Source: Hofstenia miamia (Eukaryota > Xenacoelomorpha > Acoela). From it: a stretch of DNA of 64,000 nucleotides. Positions 23,849-36,369 of the stretch are shown one piece after another; position 1 is the stretch's first letter; the number at the start of each line of letters is the position of its first letter. Below the pieces are notes generated by a model. That model saw only the letters and a program-made list of their open reading frames with translations, was not told the DNA's origin and did no database searches. The translations under genes were made by a program, and so were the position numbers. The stretch covers positions 3,495,109-3,559,108 of the forward strand of contig SCFE01000003.1 in NCBI GenBank assembly GCA_004352715.1. The letters are read 5' to 3'.

Positions 23849-24531
23849 CACTCCTGGTCATAAGTATTGGCACACTCATCTTCACAGTTTATTTCTGCAA
23901 TGATTAACAAAATAATTTTGATGTTTAACACTAGGCTCAAGTTTGGCATTTTGAATTCCAATGTTCATGTAATATTTTAATCAGAAATTTAGTTTTTCTA
24001 CTATTCCTGTGTGAAGGGGCACCCTAAAAACTATCTCCATAAATATATATGCTATGTAAATTGTAGTGAAAATATCGAGTATAGCATAAAAAATTTAGTT
24101 TATTCGAAAAGTTTTGCATAAATCTATTCAGTTTTCTCAAAAATATTACTACTCAAATTTTGCTAAAATCCCATTACATTCATTGATTTTACATCAAAAT
24201 TAGCAATGTCATTGGTTTTTTACAAACTTGCACTCTTAATATTTCAAAATCTTCTGAATTAATTTACAAAAAATTTAGAATAAACAATTTTTTTTATGCT
24301 GAATTCGATTTTTTACTATAATTTACTTAGCAGGTATATTTATGGATAGTTTTTAGGGTTCCCCTTTACATGAGAATTGGGGGGAAAACTAACTTTCTGA
24401 TGAAAAGATTACATGAAATTTGAATTTATAATTCCAAGCTTAAGCCTAGTGCTAAAAATCAAAGTTATTTTGTTAATCATTGCAGAAATAAATTGTGAGG
24501 ATGAGTGTGCCAATACTTATAACCAGAACTA
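23849..24531. mobile_element. 683-bp foldback element, Tc1-like ends
   Basis: The first and last roughly 240 bp are inverted copies at high but imperfect identity. The left arm runs CACTCCTGGTCATAAGTATT GGCACACTCA, the right arm on the minus strand TAGTTCTGGTTATAAGTATT GGCACACTCA. The match continues through TTTCTGCAATGATTAACAAA and CCCTAAAAACTAT. TA dinucleotides sit at both borders. The CTGGTCATAAGTATTGGCAC end resembles Tc1-like transposons, so this is a non-autonomous derivative with very long terminal repeats. The spacer (about 24100-24290) is non-coding. Confidence 0.88.
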
Positions 24532-24639
24532 TATTGAATTATTAAATCGTTTGATATTGACACATTTCTTAGTGAACGTGTTCGAATGTAATATGTTACT
24601 GTGCCTGAAGTTCTTGAAAAGATTTTCTAATTGTTTAAA

Positions 24640-24975
24640 AAGTTTTATAGTATCTCCATACCTAATGTTCAGGTAATTAGGAAGCCCTAAAGCCCATTGA
24701 AGCGTGCCTTCCGCTAAATCAACAGGGCGCGGGTGCAGTTTTAAAACGTATATTTAAATTCTTTTCATACCTAGTGTGCAGATAATGTCCATGGGAACAA
24801 TAACTACCTTGAAATGTTTTGGTTTCTGAAGACAAACTGTGTGACTCCCGTTCAGGCGCGCGGCGCGAAAAGTCAGCGCTTGTCGCGAATTCAAGTCGAA
24901 AAAGCGGGAGGAGGCAATTCTCCATCATGCGGTGCTTTCAGATTTTCGGTAACTATTAGTTCGTGAGTTATAAGC
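24640..24975. repeat. Dispersed composite repeat, copy B
   Basis: The left half (CTCCATACCTAATGTTCAG, then CCCATTGAAGCGTGCCTTCC and GGGCGCGGG) matches 41885-42060. The right half (CGCGAATTC, AATTCTCCATCA, CTTTCAGATTTTC, GTGAGTTAT) matches 16736-16880. This copy seems to join two blocks found separately elsewhere. It is GC-richer than its surroundings. Confidence 0.5.
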
Positions 24976-27784
24976 ACTCAAAACATTTTTTTAAGAAACA
25001 TAAAAAATATAACAGTTTAAGGTTAGACTCTCTTATGAACACAGGTTTGGATATTATTTAAATCCAAAGTCGTAAATGCTCTTTCCTTCTTATACAGCGG
25101 ATATCAATCAACGAAGTTTTAATTATTTGCAACGTGGATGAAAGCAGAGCGTAATTCACGTTTAAATTTTAATTAACACTTCAGTTGGTATGAGTGCTTT
25201 GTAAGTAAAGAATAAACATTGTTGCCAACAATTTTCATTGAAGAGAGGTAGTCATTGCCTTTTACTTTACTGTGCTTTTGTAAACAGTGAGTAACTTTTA
25301 TTACCACCTACGTTGTTTAAATTCAACTTTTTACAAATCACAACTTTATTTATTTAATGTGCCAATATGTTTGTATACATCAAATGATATAGCTATCGTA
25401 AGTAACAAACTCATTTTACTTATCAATCAAATTGAGTGAGAGAGTGCAACGAAGAAGTTAACGGTTTTGGAAGTGGGAACGTGTGGGTCAATTCGTTTAT
25501 TATTATAAGAAATATAAATATGTATAGCTTGGATATCTATGCCAATTTATAATTAATAGATAATTTAATACATTGTTTCCTTTGTTAGTTAATGGAAAAC
25601 TTGCGCCCTTGGGACAAGTAATGGGCATCGATTGAACTGTATGATACATGTATTGAGAAAAGAAGAAATAGCTAAAGAATGCTTTTCAATGCTTGATCTA
25701 ACAGAAATTTCTTCCGCATTCAATGTTATTTATTGTGGGAAATTGTGTAAATTAATAAGACGAAAACGTTATAGATTTATAAATTCATCCATGATATACA
25801 TTTTGTAAACAATTCTAGTTTTTGTATGCTATCCCTCCTCTTGGTTATATGATTTAAATGGACAGATTAACTACTCTTCTTTTGATGCCCGTTAAATAGT
25901 CGAAATTGAATTTTTACTTGGATCCGCCTCTCGCTTGCAATGCCTAAATCGCCGTGTGTTGTTCAATTCGTAAGTTAATTTCGTGCCCATATATTTTATG
26001 TGGGCATAGCGCTTATTGTAATTACGTGTAATCGCTGTTATCAGTGCAGAACGTGGACGTTGATTGATAGCGGTGGAGCACGAATTAATGGATTCCCCGC
26101 TAAGTGTCATTCATTACCTGGCTAAGTGCGTGGAAAATTTCGTTACCCTCTCATTCGTTGAGTTTTTCGTGTTATTTCAATGCAAGTGCGGGAACATTTT
26201 CAATCTATCTCGCTGGGAATGTTATCCATTAGTCATGGAAAAATTCCACCAATCGTGGAAGAGAGGATTTCTACCCCATACAATGGATGAGTCACTGAGG
26301 GGAGTTGCTTTCCCGTTCGTATAAAATGTGCACCTTTAATTTAGCAATCGATTTATTCCATTCTAACGGTTTTCTTATACAGTTACCTTACCCAATATAT
26401 GACATTTCCGCCGCTGTGCCACGAGCATTACCAAAAATATCAGTGAAACCAAACTTTTAAAGAACTTTGCAATCAATATTCCATACTTAGAGTTTTTTTT
26501 GTGTGTTTATAGTACGAGAATCTTCCTTACCCTCCAATACTGTAACCGTTATAATTTTTAAGTATTGTTTTAAAAATGTTACGAAAAGTTACTCTTATAA
26601 ACGCTTATATACAAGAGTTTTATTCAAGAATTTTATTTAATAAATTTGAATTTTGTTGAAATTCTACATTAGTTAGTTAACTGACATGTTCTTGTTGAAG
26701 CAGACGATTTTAAAAAAAATATTTCAAATCCCAATATATGCTAAATTTTCAAGAATAGCCTTTACAACGAACAATCACTGTTACTTCATCTTATGTTATT
26801 GGTCCCATGTGGTTCTAGTGCATAATTTCTATCTTCCCCAAAATTCTGCAATCCGTGGTCCCAAATTCTTAATTTATGTTCACAGTCGCACTGAAATACC
26901 TAGTCCCCGGTTCCAGTCGAATTGGACTAAGACCAGTAAATCTATAATGCGCAACACTTATCTTTGCTTGTTTAAAATCTTTTCATAATTAATTAATTAT
27001 AAGTTTGGGGTTGTTTGCACTATGCCCTATTGTTTTTAATACCATCATTACAAAAACATATTTTCATAGTTACATCTTGCTAAAGTAAATGGTACATAAA
27101 TACGTTTATTTGTATTGATTTATAAATCGTAAGCATGATTTTCATAATTTAAGAGTATTTTCAATTTTAAAACATGGACTAACCAAACATTATATGGTAG
27201 GATTCGGATCTGATTTTTTTTATAATGGGATTTTCTATTTGGTTCAACTTCAGATACTAAGTTTCTCTAAACTATATTTTTATGCAAATATGTTTCAGAA
27301 TTTCGCAATTTCCTCTTCGAATCAGATGGAATTTTATTTTTTCTTAAAAATCTAGTCAGATTCCAGTTGTAGCATTAACGCCTAACAATCTTTGAAATTG
27401 TGAAGAAAAGTCTAAATTTTATAATTGTATTTTTATGGTGTATTTTTATTGGTCCCTTGAGAGTTTTGGATTGTTTGCATTTTAATTTTATTAACAGTTT
27501 TGCTAATGCATATTTAATGAAAGCATCTCCTATGAAAATTGTATGCATTTAAAAAGTATAGTAGCAGTGCATCTAAAAATAAAAACAGTTAAATTGTTTA
27601 CATAAGAAGTGTGGTTACTTAGGCAATTACCGATTTTTGGATTAGATAAATTGTGTTAAATGTTACTCTTTAGAAATGCTTGTTGAGATTTCTCATGGCT
27701 AAATTTGTTTCAGCGATGATATCGGGTTAGTTGGGTATATGTTTTAATTTGATCATTTATATATTAAATTCTTTACATAAGTGT
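24976..27784. other. Gene-free stretch
   Basis: A more complex, GC-richer segment at 26040-26330 contains a plus-strand open frame with no recognised motif. No splice-supported gene and no repeat family are seen. Confidence 0.4.
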
Positions 27785-28296
27785 TAGGGTTGAGCAAGGC
27801 CTTCTATTGAAGGTCTTGGGTTGAGTAATCCAGAATACCGAAATGATCAAAAATTATTCAGGATTATTCCCTGATATCTTTAAGTATTTAGTGTGTACAA
27901 CTGATTAAACAAAACAACTATATTTTTTACTGAGTTAAAGAAAGGCAAACTGAAAAAGGCAAGCATTCCCAGACAGAAAAAATAATTTCAGGAGTGAATC
28001 AACTAAATTACTTATTTCATGAATCTTATAAATATTAGAGTGCATGGTTCCACTAACAGGTCACTATAATGTCTAAAACTGTAAAGGTAATTTAATTCTT
28101 TAAATAGGTTTCTGACAAGAATATATATATGGATGCAGCTTTAACTCAGCATGGACCTCCTACGTATACTTAAAATGCTGGAATAGTATTATGTGTAATC
28201 ACGGCAGTGGAAAATTTCAGAATTGCAATAAATAGAGAAGTATTCAAGTCACAAGAATCCCATTAAGAGATATTGACGAAACCTGATCCAGCCCTA
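27785..28296. mobile_element. Candidate hAT-type element, weak
   Basis: Possible ends TAGGGTTGAGCAAGG and, inverted, TAGGGCTGGATCAGG. The match is imperfect and the 8-bp flanks do not agree, so this rests on the TAGGG termini alone. Confidence 0.28.
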
Positions 28297-29726
28297 ATAC
28301 CAGAAAAAGACCTTGTTGTGTTGGGCAGGTGTTTTGGCTATTATATTATACATGTATTTGCTCTTATCTCTCCTGCTTAACCTGCATACAAATTTGGGGG
28401 AGAATCAGTCAATCTCGCTCTATGTGAACACATATTTCTATATGCAAAGCTATGTTTGTATATTCAATGGATTTCCTTTATATGTTTTTACAGCATCACG
28501 ACTTTCTCGAATGCACATCTAGCATGCACTCTCTGCGTTTTAACGCGAAAGAAACTTGTAGCCGGTAGACTAATTCATTGTACTTTACCATGCATGTCGT
28601 TTGGCAAACAATATTCACAGTTCAGCGAAATTACTTTGATCCTAAATCGAAGTTTATGTTGGAGAAATATGAATTTAACAACATGACTACCAAACACATC
28701 AATCTACTCAATTTTGTTTACTACTGTTTAAAATCTGCACGTAATGAAATTTTTTTTATCAAAGTGTTATTATTTTTCTATTGCCTTTTTCATTTAATGA
28801 TTGTTTCTATCAGAAACCACTAAGAACTTATATAACCTAACTCTTACTTTTCTCTTGGCAAAGAGTATATTAATTTGTATTGTAGCGTTCATTTCCTATT
28901 CGTTTATCATTTTACTTACATTTTGTAGGTGTTTGCTTTAGCATGAGGCTTTTACGAATCTCTAGGTAAAATTTCAGAATTTCACAGCGATGTTTTCATT
29001 AGTTGAAATGTTTACCAAACTTTACTATCAATAGGTTATGTAATCACTTTTTAATGATACCAATAGAAAAGTAATAGAAGACAAACAGATATTTGCCATA
29101 TGGTTGGCTGTACATTAGTTTGTGCGCTAAACCCACTAGCACATCTGTTTACGCAGTACATTCGCGCGCGCGCGCGTGTGTGGTGCAAATAGTTTATTTG
29201 CTATTTGGGAAAATCTGTTTATTGAATTGGATGTGCGTGTGTGGAGGGCAGTTTGAAATTTAATAAAATTCGTTTTCATGCACGTCCACTTACTTTCCGA
29301 CCCCAATTGCAATCCATTGTATGTTTACTAGGCTTATGAAATCTTGCTAGATTATTACAATTAATCTTTGCATTGGTGAGTAATGTTTATAAAAGAACGT
29401 GTACTACCTGCTCCGCACATGCTTTATTGAATTGCTTCTTTCTTAGAAGGACTCAAATTTTAAGATTTGCAATGGCAAAGGTGTGCATGTTTAAAACAAT
29501 GCTAATAAAACGTGTTTAAATACTTGATCAGAAAGACCTCCCAACATTTTTTAATTTGAACAGTAAAAGTGCTATATTATTTAGTCAATGTGTAGCTTGC
29601 CCTCTCTAACCAAAATTGGTTTCGCCTCCACTGCCTATGGACCTATATTTTTGTTGTTTGTTGTTTCAATTACTTATTTTAATTGTGCAGTTTATTCATA
29701 TAGTTTCCTCTTTTTCTGATAGTATG
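28297..29726. other. Gene-free stretch
   Basis: A (CG)7 run followed by (TG)3 lies at 29163-29182, notable in AT-rich DNA. Short overlapping frames at 28313-28823 lack any family likeness. Confidence 0.45.
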
Positions 29727-30191
29727 CTTAGGCTATGGTTATACTATGTGATTCTCACGCGTGATCTGTCACATTTTCGTAGCGATATGACGTGATTTTG
29801 CAACTGCTCCTGCTACTAAGCACATAGTCTAATCGTAGCCAGACTTGTCAACGAGCAGTAATTTCTAAGTTCGGCTCGTTTAATTTTGAGAAAGTTCGGC
29901 TCGTCTCGCCACTTAAAATGTTTCAATGAGGCTCGTTTCAGCTCGATATTTTTTTAAAAATTTGTGCTCTCAGAATTTTTTCCATTGCTTTTCCTATTAT
30001 TTAATAAACATTTCTAAAATAAGATTAAAATATTGAATGAAAAAATAAGAAAAATCTGCATAATCAAATTAACAAGCATCACTATAAATTTGGTTCGCTT
30101 AAAAACGGCTCGTTGTATATCCAATACTCTGCTCAAGCTCGACTCGGTTCGGTTCGGCTCGGCTCGTTGACAAGTCTGATCGTAGCCTTAG
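29727..30191. mobile_element. CTTAGGCTA-family MITE, split by a younger MITE
   Basis: The left end CTTAGGCTATGGTTATACTA and right end (minus strand) CTAAGGCTACGATTAGACTA pair over about 24 bp, continuing to TGTG. The right end is interrupted at 29840 by the GGCTCG-family insertion and its 8-bp duplication. Without the insert the host element is about 118 bp. It carries the palindrome TCACGCGTGA, shared with the copy at 9273-9346. Confidence 0.82.
29840..30178. mobile_element. GGCTCG-family hAT-like MITE, copy 1 (339 bp)
   Basis: Ends CAGACTTGTCAACGAGC and its exact inverse GCTCGTTGACAAGTCTG, with a perfect 8-bp target-site duplication ATCGTAGC (29832-29839 and 30179-30186). Both subterminal zones carry repeated GGCTCG/CGAGCC motifs. 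The interior is AT-rich and non-coding. It is inserted inside the right terminal repeat of another MITE. Confidence 0.95.
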
Positions 30192-31946
30192 AAACCAAAA
30201 AACCTATTTAGATTTTTGAATTTGGTCGTAGATGGTTCACATCGTACACAATGCCACTGGGTGTGAAAGTTTTTCCCCCTTGTCTATATTTCAGCTTAAT
30301 GAATCGAGAGTTCAAATGAGGTTTTGAAACACAAGGTGTTTTCCTTTGCTGATTAAATCTAGAGCTCAATAAAAACCAATAACAAAGATTCCGGTTTTTT
30401 TCAGACTACGTTTAAAACTTTTTTTCTTAACAAAAACCAAATTGTTCCCATCGCCACCATGAGGTATCATAAAAATGGATAGCTTCTGAAGAACAGGTAG
30501 GTTTTAATATTGTAATGATGACAAAGTCGTCAAACAAGACCTTTCCTGATAAATCAAGTTTTTTAAAAATATTGTTGTTCAATTGCTTTATTAGGTCTAT
30601 TTTGCATTACAATTGTTGTATAAATATAGAAATTTGCATTTTGAGCAAATATTAGTGTTTACAATGTACTAAATGCAACATAAAATGTACATATTTTATT
30701 TCTATTATAGTCATGACTTCTGCAAATGAGGCTATAGTCCCATTGGAACTAATTTTTTTAGGATCGTTTAAATTTGTTTGTAAATCTGTTTGGTCTAAAG
30801 ATTTTGGCGTTCTACAAGCTTATATGGATTAACACATGTTTTTAATAGACATGCTTATCCGCTGTTTCAATTGTTCTTCAAAATTTAGTAGCTGTTGTTT
30901 TTGTTCTCAATAAGTTGAATGGCTTTTTCGGTTATTTTAACACCTTCGGTTTGGATTGTTTTCTTATCGAATCTAACCAGCCTCTTTAAAACAGCGCAGT
31001 ATTAATCTTAAAATTAAAACGCAGGCTGGCCCCTTTGTAAATCGAACTATCTTTTCATCGTTTTATCGTTCATTTTTAAATCAATTTCGAAGCGCATTCC
31101 TTTCATAACATTAGAATTCGGAAAATATCCGCATTTTTAAGTTTTCTGATCAGCATTCGCACAATTTTTAAAGAATCAAATCGGCATTCGTGTGGATTGC
31201 GGATATCCGCGCAGATTTCCGCCATCCGTGCACATCTTTGACTATAAATACTCTAATTTTAACGTTGTTTCATACCGTTCTTTGTAACACTACACTCTAA
31301 AAATGAATTTTGTAAGAATACAAAGTGGCCGTAGGGAACTGAAAAGACCCGCCTTCTGTAAAACATGTCATTACATTAACGTTTAAAGTTTGTATGTGAC
31401 ACAGATTCTAGGTGATTAGATGTTCAAGGATCCCAACATATAAAAACGCTTTATTAGTTGACGATTGTTTCGGTTTTTGTTTTAGTTTGCAGCCTAAACT
31501 GCATCAGTGATTAACTGAAGTTGTGACATAGAGTTTACATATTTGTGAGGCATTCGGTTAATGATTCGTTTCAAATGAGAGTAACTTTGTTAGGGTAATG
31601 AATCATCTGTCTCATGAACACATTTTGCTTTCATTCGGTAAACTGTCTCATTTCAGCATCTTTTGTTTGCTCTGAATTACAGACGCTGTCCTAATTTAAA
31701 CCATTTGATTGAGTTTAGTCAGATGTCCTTGCCCAAAGACGCGATTTCTTTTAAATGACTATTCATTCTTGCTTCTATTTTAAATAGACTGTATTTGAAG
31801 TAATTTTCTGGGCATAATTGCCAATTAATGTTTTTAACCATAATTGAGTTTTATTTCCTTAGGAATGTCTAACGAAGAGTTTGGTATGCAGCTTGAAATT
31901 TCCTCTTAATATTTTTATTATTTTTTTATTATATGCCCTGGTAGTT
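30192..31946. other. Non-coding stretch with a truncated repeat end
   Basis: Around 31180-31245 the run GCGGATATCCGC followed by CCATCCGTGCACATC resembles the right end of a hAT element whose left end I cannot find. No gene. Confidence 0.35.
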
Positions 31947-33241
31947 TTAACCTTCTTACTACTATTCAAAAATATAACACTAATGGCCTTGGGGTTACCA
32001 GCGACCCCATCACTAAATATGTTTGTAGGGCTATAAAACTGATAGTATAATGCCGAATCACATCTAATTTTGTAAACAAACAATTAGGTGAGAAACATTC
32101 AAGGTACTCACAAAGATCATTTACATTGCGAATGACAAAGAAATTCATTGATATTTTTTGCATATTAGAGTGTTCCATGTACTAATTTGTTCAACAGTTT
32201 TGGTGTCTTTTGGACCTGAAGAGTGCCCGCAGTGAACTCCAGCAGAAGAAGTCCAAGGTATGTGTTATTTTTGTTAGTTTGTGTCCCAAAATAGATATAT
32301 CAGGATTACATATTGAATGGCCTTTTTTGGTGTAGTTTACAATTTCAGCACCAATTTTATGAGTTGCAAACAATGTCTGACCATATAGTGACTTGGTTAT
32401 TGACCTATTGTGTTGTTGACTGGTAGATCTATCGCCGGCAGTGCATAAATTAATGTTTTTGGACCTGTAATGGCTTTACGATCTTTATCATTATTTGGAA
32501 CACACTTTCTACCTTATGCGTATAAATGACTGTATCCAGGACTTCATTGTCAAAGCTATAGCCTTTTGGAATGTCTTCGTTTTCAACAATTGATACTTCT
32601 TCACTCTTTCTGCACAAAGCAGTAAATAGGTAAGTTTCTGTGTGACTACTAGACACAATCTCGAAATAAGTGACAGTAGTGAGTACCCAATAATAAACAA
32701 AACTCATGACAACGCAAACAAAAATACATTGTTGAAAATGGTTAAAAAATGTTGTATATAATAACAATAACAACAGCTACAGAATGTTCATGTTCCAAAA
32801 GTTTAGTTATTTACAACAATGTTTTTGCCACTATGAGGGGATTCTTTTATGACTTTGAGCACAGTTCTCACAAAAGCCGGTTTTTGCCAGGAAATGATGC
32901 ATAATATTTGATTCAAATGTTTTTTAACTACTCTTTGATTCAACAAAATACCACAATATCTCGAACTTTACATTACGTGATGAATTTCGCTAGCGACCCC
33001 ATGGTAATTACCAAGGCGATCTATAGTACTGTACTATCTATAATATTATAGATTACTGATGCATTTTTTGTTATAAAATTGCCTGTAGCTTCATATTTCT
33101 AGAATATATTCAAAATATATAAAATAGTTTTTAAGAAAAAACAATTAGCGTCAAATTTTAAATTATTCAAAAATTAGCGCGTTACCTAACTTTAAAATGT
33201 TGATTGTGGTCGCTTGTAACCCCATGGGATTAGAAGGTTAA
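31947..33241. mobile_element. Possible piggyBac-like element, decayed
   Basis: TTAA at 31947-31950 is followed by CCTTCTTA, and TAGAAGG precedes TTAA at 33238-33241, giving inverted ends TTAACCTTCTwA. Just inside, GGTTACCAGCGACCCC (left) and GGGGTTACAAGCGACC (right, minus strand) are related, and a third such motif lies near 32990-33025. Minus-strand frames across 31860-32770 are broken and I cannot name a domain. TTAA is common in such DNA, so the call rests on the matched internal motifs. Confidence 0.4.
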
Positions 33242-34638
33242 TCTAAAGGGAGTGACATACAGTCCAACTTGTGTGTCAAACTTGCAGATATAACCCGATT
33301 TAAACTAAAATCTAGTTAATATTTTCGGAAAAAATTTTATTGTTTACACTGATATTGTATTCTACTGTGTACAACAAACGGAGAAAGCTTGCGAAGTTAA
33401 AAAACGGTTTTGAACATTTCTTCAACAGCCTATGGAAATCAACCTAGATTTATAAACAATATGTTGAAAAATAAAGCTGAAATTTTACATTAGTATCTTG
33501 TACTCGTCTAAAATTCAATTATTTTTCTGCAATTTCAGAGAACGGATTTTATTAAAAATTTTAACCTCTTAACGGGCCTTGTTGTTTTCAGGTAACAAAC
33601 TAAGAAGATCAATTAAAGGCCAACGTTACTTTAAGTAACTGCGCATTGTTGCTTTAAAACAACAAACCCTAAATTTGCCCAAAATTTGAATTTTTTTGAA
33701 AAAAATCATTTGATTGCCATCAGAATCATAAAGTAAACATACACTTTAACAAAAAAAAATCTCCTCATATTTTGCCCGTTAAGAGGTTAATAGAACGTTA
33801 GGCTAGCAAACCGAAAATAGAAAAACAAATTTTAAGCAATAATAAAAAAATAGGCCGAATTAGCATTAATGTAAGTGAGACGGGCTTAGGCCTAAGTTTT
33901 CCGCCAATTTCCATGTCTGTGTCACAAACTAGGAATAAATACACATATCCCTGTACTTACATTACTGCGAGAACTGTATACATAGCTATTTCAGAATGAA
34001 TATTCATTTGCTTAATTCTTTTATAGAATTAATCTCCTTAATTAAAAACCAAGATAGGGGATACGTAATTTTACAGTCATGATAAAAAGATATTTGGTCA
34101 CTTACAAAAAAGTTGATTGCAATTACTAGTGAATAATATTTGATACTGCTGTTTTACTAATTTTTGACGTTAATACTCAACAAATAGAATTCATTTTGTT
34201 TGTTAGCAATCTGCAAAAAAATTGAAATATTTCATCTTTAACGTTAATCCCATTATTTATAACGTTTGCATATTTGTGCTAGTTGAAACATTTACAAATG
34301 TATTATAAGAATGGACCAAAAAAACCAAGTGAAATAAATTATAGAAGTAAACAAAACAATAAATTGATTCAATTTTATATATATATATATTAAATCTGCA
34401 AATAGAACTTTTTGATGCCTCTATGCAAACGCATATCCCTGTTTTTCAAAGAGAAACTGTTCGCAAACAAGCGAACTATCTATAAAGGTCTAAAAATGCA
34501 ACCATGTTCTCTTTTAACATTTTTGTAATGCATGCAACAGCGACATCGTGAGTTTTATCCATTGCTTAACTTAAACAACTGGTTAATTCATTTTATTAAA
34601 CACGTGATAGAAAGGGAAAGTGTGGCACACTTGTTTGA
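33242..34638. other. Non-coding stretch
   Basis: At 33245-33285 a segment with CAACTTGTGTGTCAAACTTG resembles, in inverse, the ACACACAAGTTTGAC inside the MITE at 34639. A (TA)n tract lies at 34377-34391. No gene. Confidence 0.4.
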
Positions 34639-34828
34639 AAGGGTGATACACTGTCAAACTTAATTACCCGACACACAAGTTTGACGAGAAAAATCAAAAC
34701 TGATTAGATGCTGAAATCAGGTTGTACGACAAGTTTGAAGGGGTGATACACGTTCAAACTTATCGTGGATTTGTGTGCCGATCAATTATGTAATTAAGTT
34801 TGAGACAAGTTTGACCTTGTATCACCCC
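34639..34828. mobile_element. 190-bp MITE with a third, internal copy of its end motif
   Basis: The left end GGGTGATACACTGTCAAACTT (from 34641) and right end, minus strand, GGGTGATACAAGGTCAAACTT match in 19 of 21 positions. A direct copy, GGGTGATACACGTTCAAACTT, begins at 34741, exactly 100 bp from the first. AAGTTTG motifs recur throughout. No target-site duplication could be fixed. Confidence 0.82.
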
Positions 34829-35933
34829 TCAATTATGATAAAATAATTATCCAATTTACATTTGCTTATTCGTTTATTACAGGTATGTATTTGAATCGAA
34901 TTATACGTATTTTCAGTCCATTTACGTTTCTGATGCTGGTAGAATTTTAACAGTTCAAGTTTGAAATTATATTATAGACACCGACATTGCAAGTATGTAT
35001 GTGCTGGTCTTAGCTCATTTTATATTTTTCCACTGTTGGTCAGCATTTTACATTGATTAGTCGGTATTTAATTTTTTTTGGCCTTAGAACAGTGTTTCTT
35101 ATGAATATTGAGGTAAGCCTTCGCTGGCCTTAAGGCTAAAATCTCTCTCAATTTCCACCCATGCACTATAAAAATGATGGAATCGTGTTTAGTCGGGCGA
35201 ATTGGGACGCAATTGGTCGATATTATAACTTGGCATCAGCAAAAATTTGTAAACAAAAATTTTATCTTTGGAATTAGAATTAGACCTAGGAGCAATTAAG
35301 ATTCTTACATAAACTAAGAATTCTCTGTTTCTGTACATAAATTACAACAACGCTGCTTTGTTTTATATTTTACAAGATTTTTACATACAATAAGAAAAAT
35401 AAGATTACAATAAACTGCTGGTATGTTTACGCAAATATCGGGTCGGACTAAAACGTATCGTTTTTGTTTCGAATGGGTTTAAAAAATCACCTATTAACAT
35501 TTTTGCTCTATACTTGTCAAAATAGAGACTAGCCTGTAATTTTGTAATGATTTCTACAAAGTTATAATTACCATTATTTTTGTAATTTTTCTCTTATTGC
35601 TTTACACGAATTTCAAGAATAACCTTAGTTATGTCAAAACATCATCCAAATTCCTTCATCTAATTCTCTTCAATTGAAAATGATTTTTATACTCTCAGAT
35701 CAGAACGGTATGTTTCGTTTTCAACCTGATCATTTTTTTCTCTTGTAAACATTATAGAATCTTTGACTTTTTTAAAATTCCAAATGCAGACGATACAGAC
35801 ATTCAATGTTTTTATTTCAGTGTCCCATCGCGATTTGCTGAATATTTTCAAAAAATATATTATTTCTAAAAAATTCATAATCTTACTTGTACCGGAATTT
35901 TACAAAAAAATCAATTATATCCATTTATTGTTA
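34829..35933. other. Non-coding stretch
   Basis: No gene or repeat is recognised. Confidence 0.35.
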
Positions 35934-36140
35934 AACGGATGTTACACGATGGGCTTTTGCGCTAGAGCAAAAAACACTTAAGTTAAATGCACTCTGCGTA
36001 TCATCTGTTCCCGCGCGAGACAATTGCAAGATAATTACTCTCGGAGCATGTTCTGGGGCATGAGTTCATGGTGTACCATGCCAAAGCCACTTAACATAGT
36101 TCATTTGCCCCGGTACAAAGCCCATCATGTAACATCCGTT
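35934..36140. mobile_element. 207-bp MITE with 24-bp terminal inverted repeats
   Basis: The left end is AACGGATGTTACACGATGGG plus CTTT; the right end, on the minus strand, is the same with one change (ACATG for ACACG). The palindrome CATGGTGTACCATG lies inside at 36067-36080. Non-coding and GC-richer than the surroundings. No clear target-site duplication. Confidence 0.85.
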
Positions 36141-36369
36141 CTGATTATCTCACGCATAGAGAGTTTTGCGCCCTGGCTTTAATTCAATATTTACACTGAT
36201 CAGAACTAAAGACTAGTGAGAAAAGATTGAACGTTTGCAAAAGTAATATTGAGAATTCCGAGATTCGCAGTGTAAGTATGTATCTTTTTGTAACATTGTT
36301 TCACTTATTTGCCTAACTAGTGCATTCTTGAACATGCTTCTAAAATGTTTTAGCAAAGATAAAGGTAGA
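36141..36369. other. Non-coding stretch
   Basis: Nothing recognised. Confidence 0.3.

Noticed and set aside
26064-26324. 86-residue open frame in a GC-richer patch
   Set aside because: No domain, no splice context and no conserved motif; composition alone explains the open frame.
11382-34828. Direct repeats with regular spacing, possible CRISPR-like array
   Set aside because: Only two direct copies per site in a eukaryotic sequence; they are parts of MITEs.
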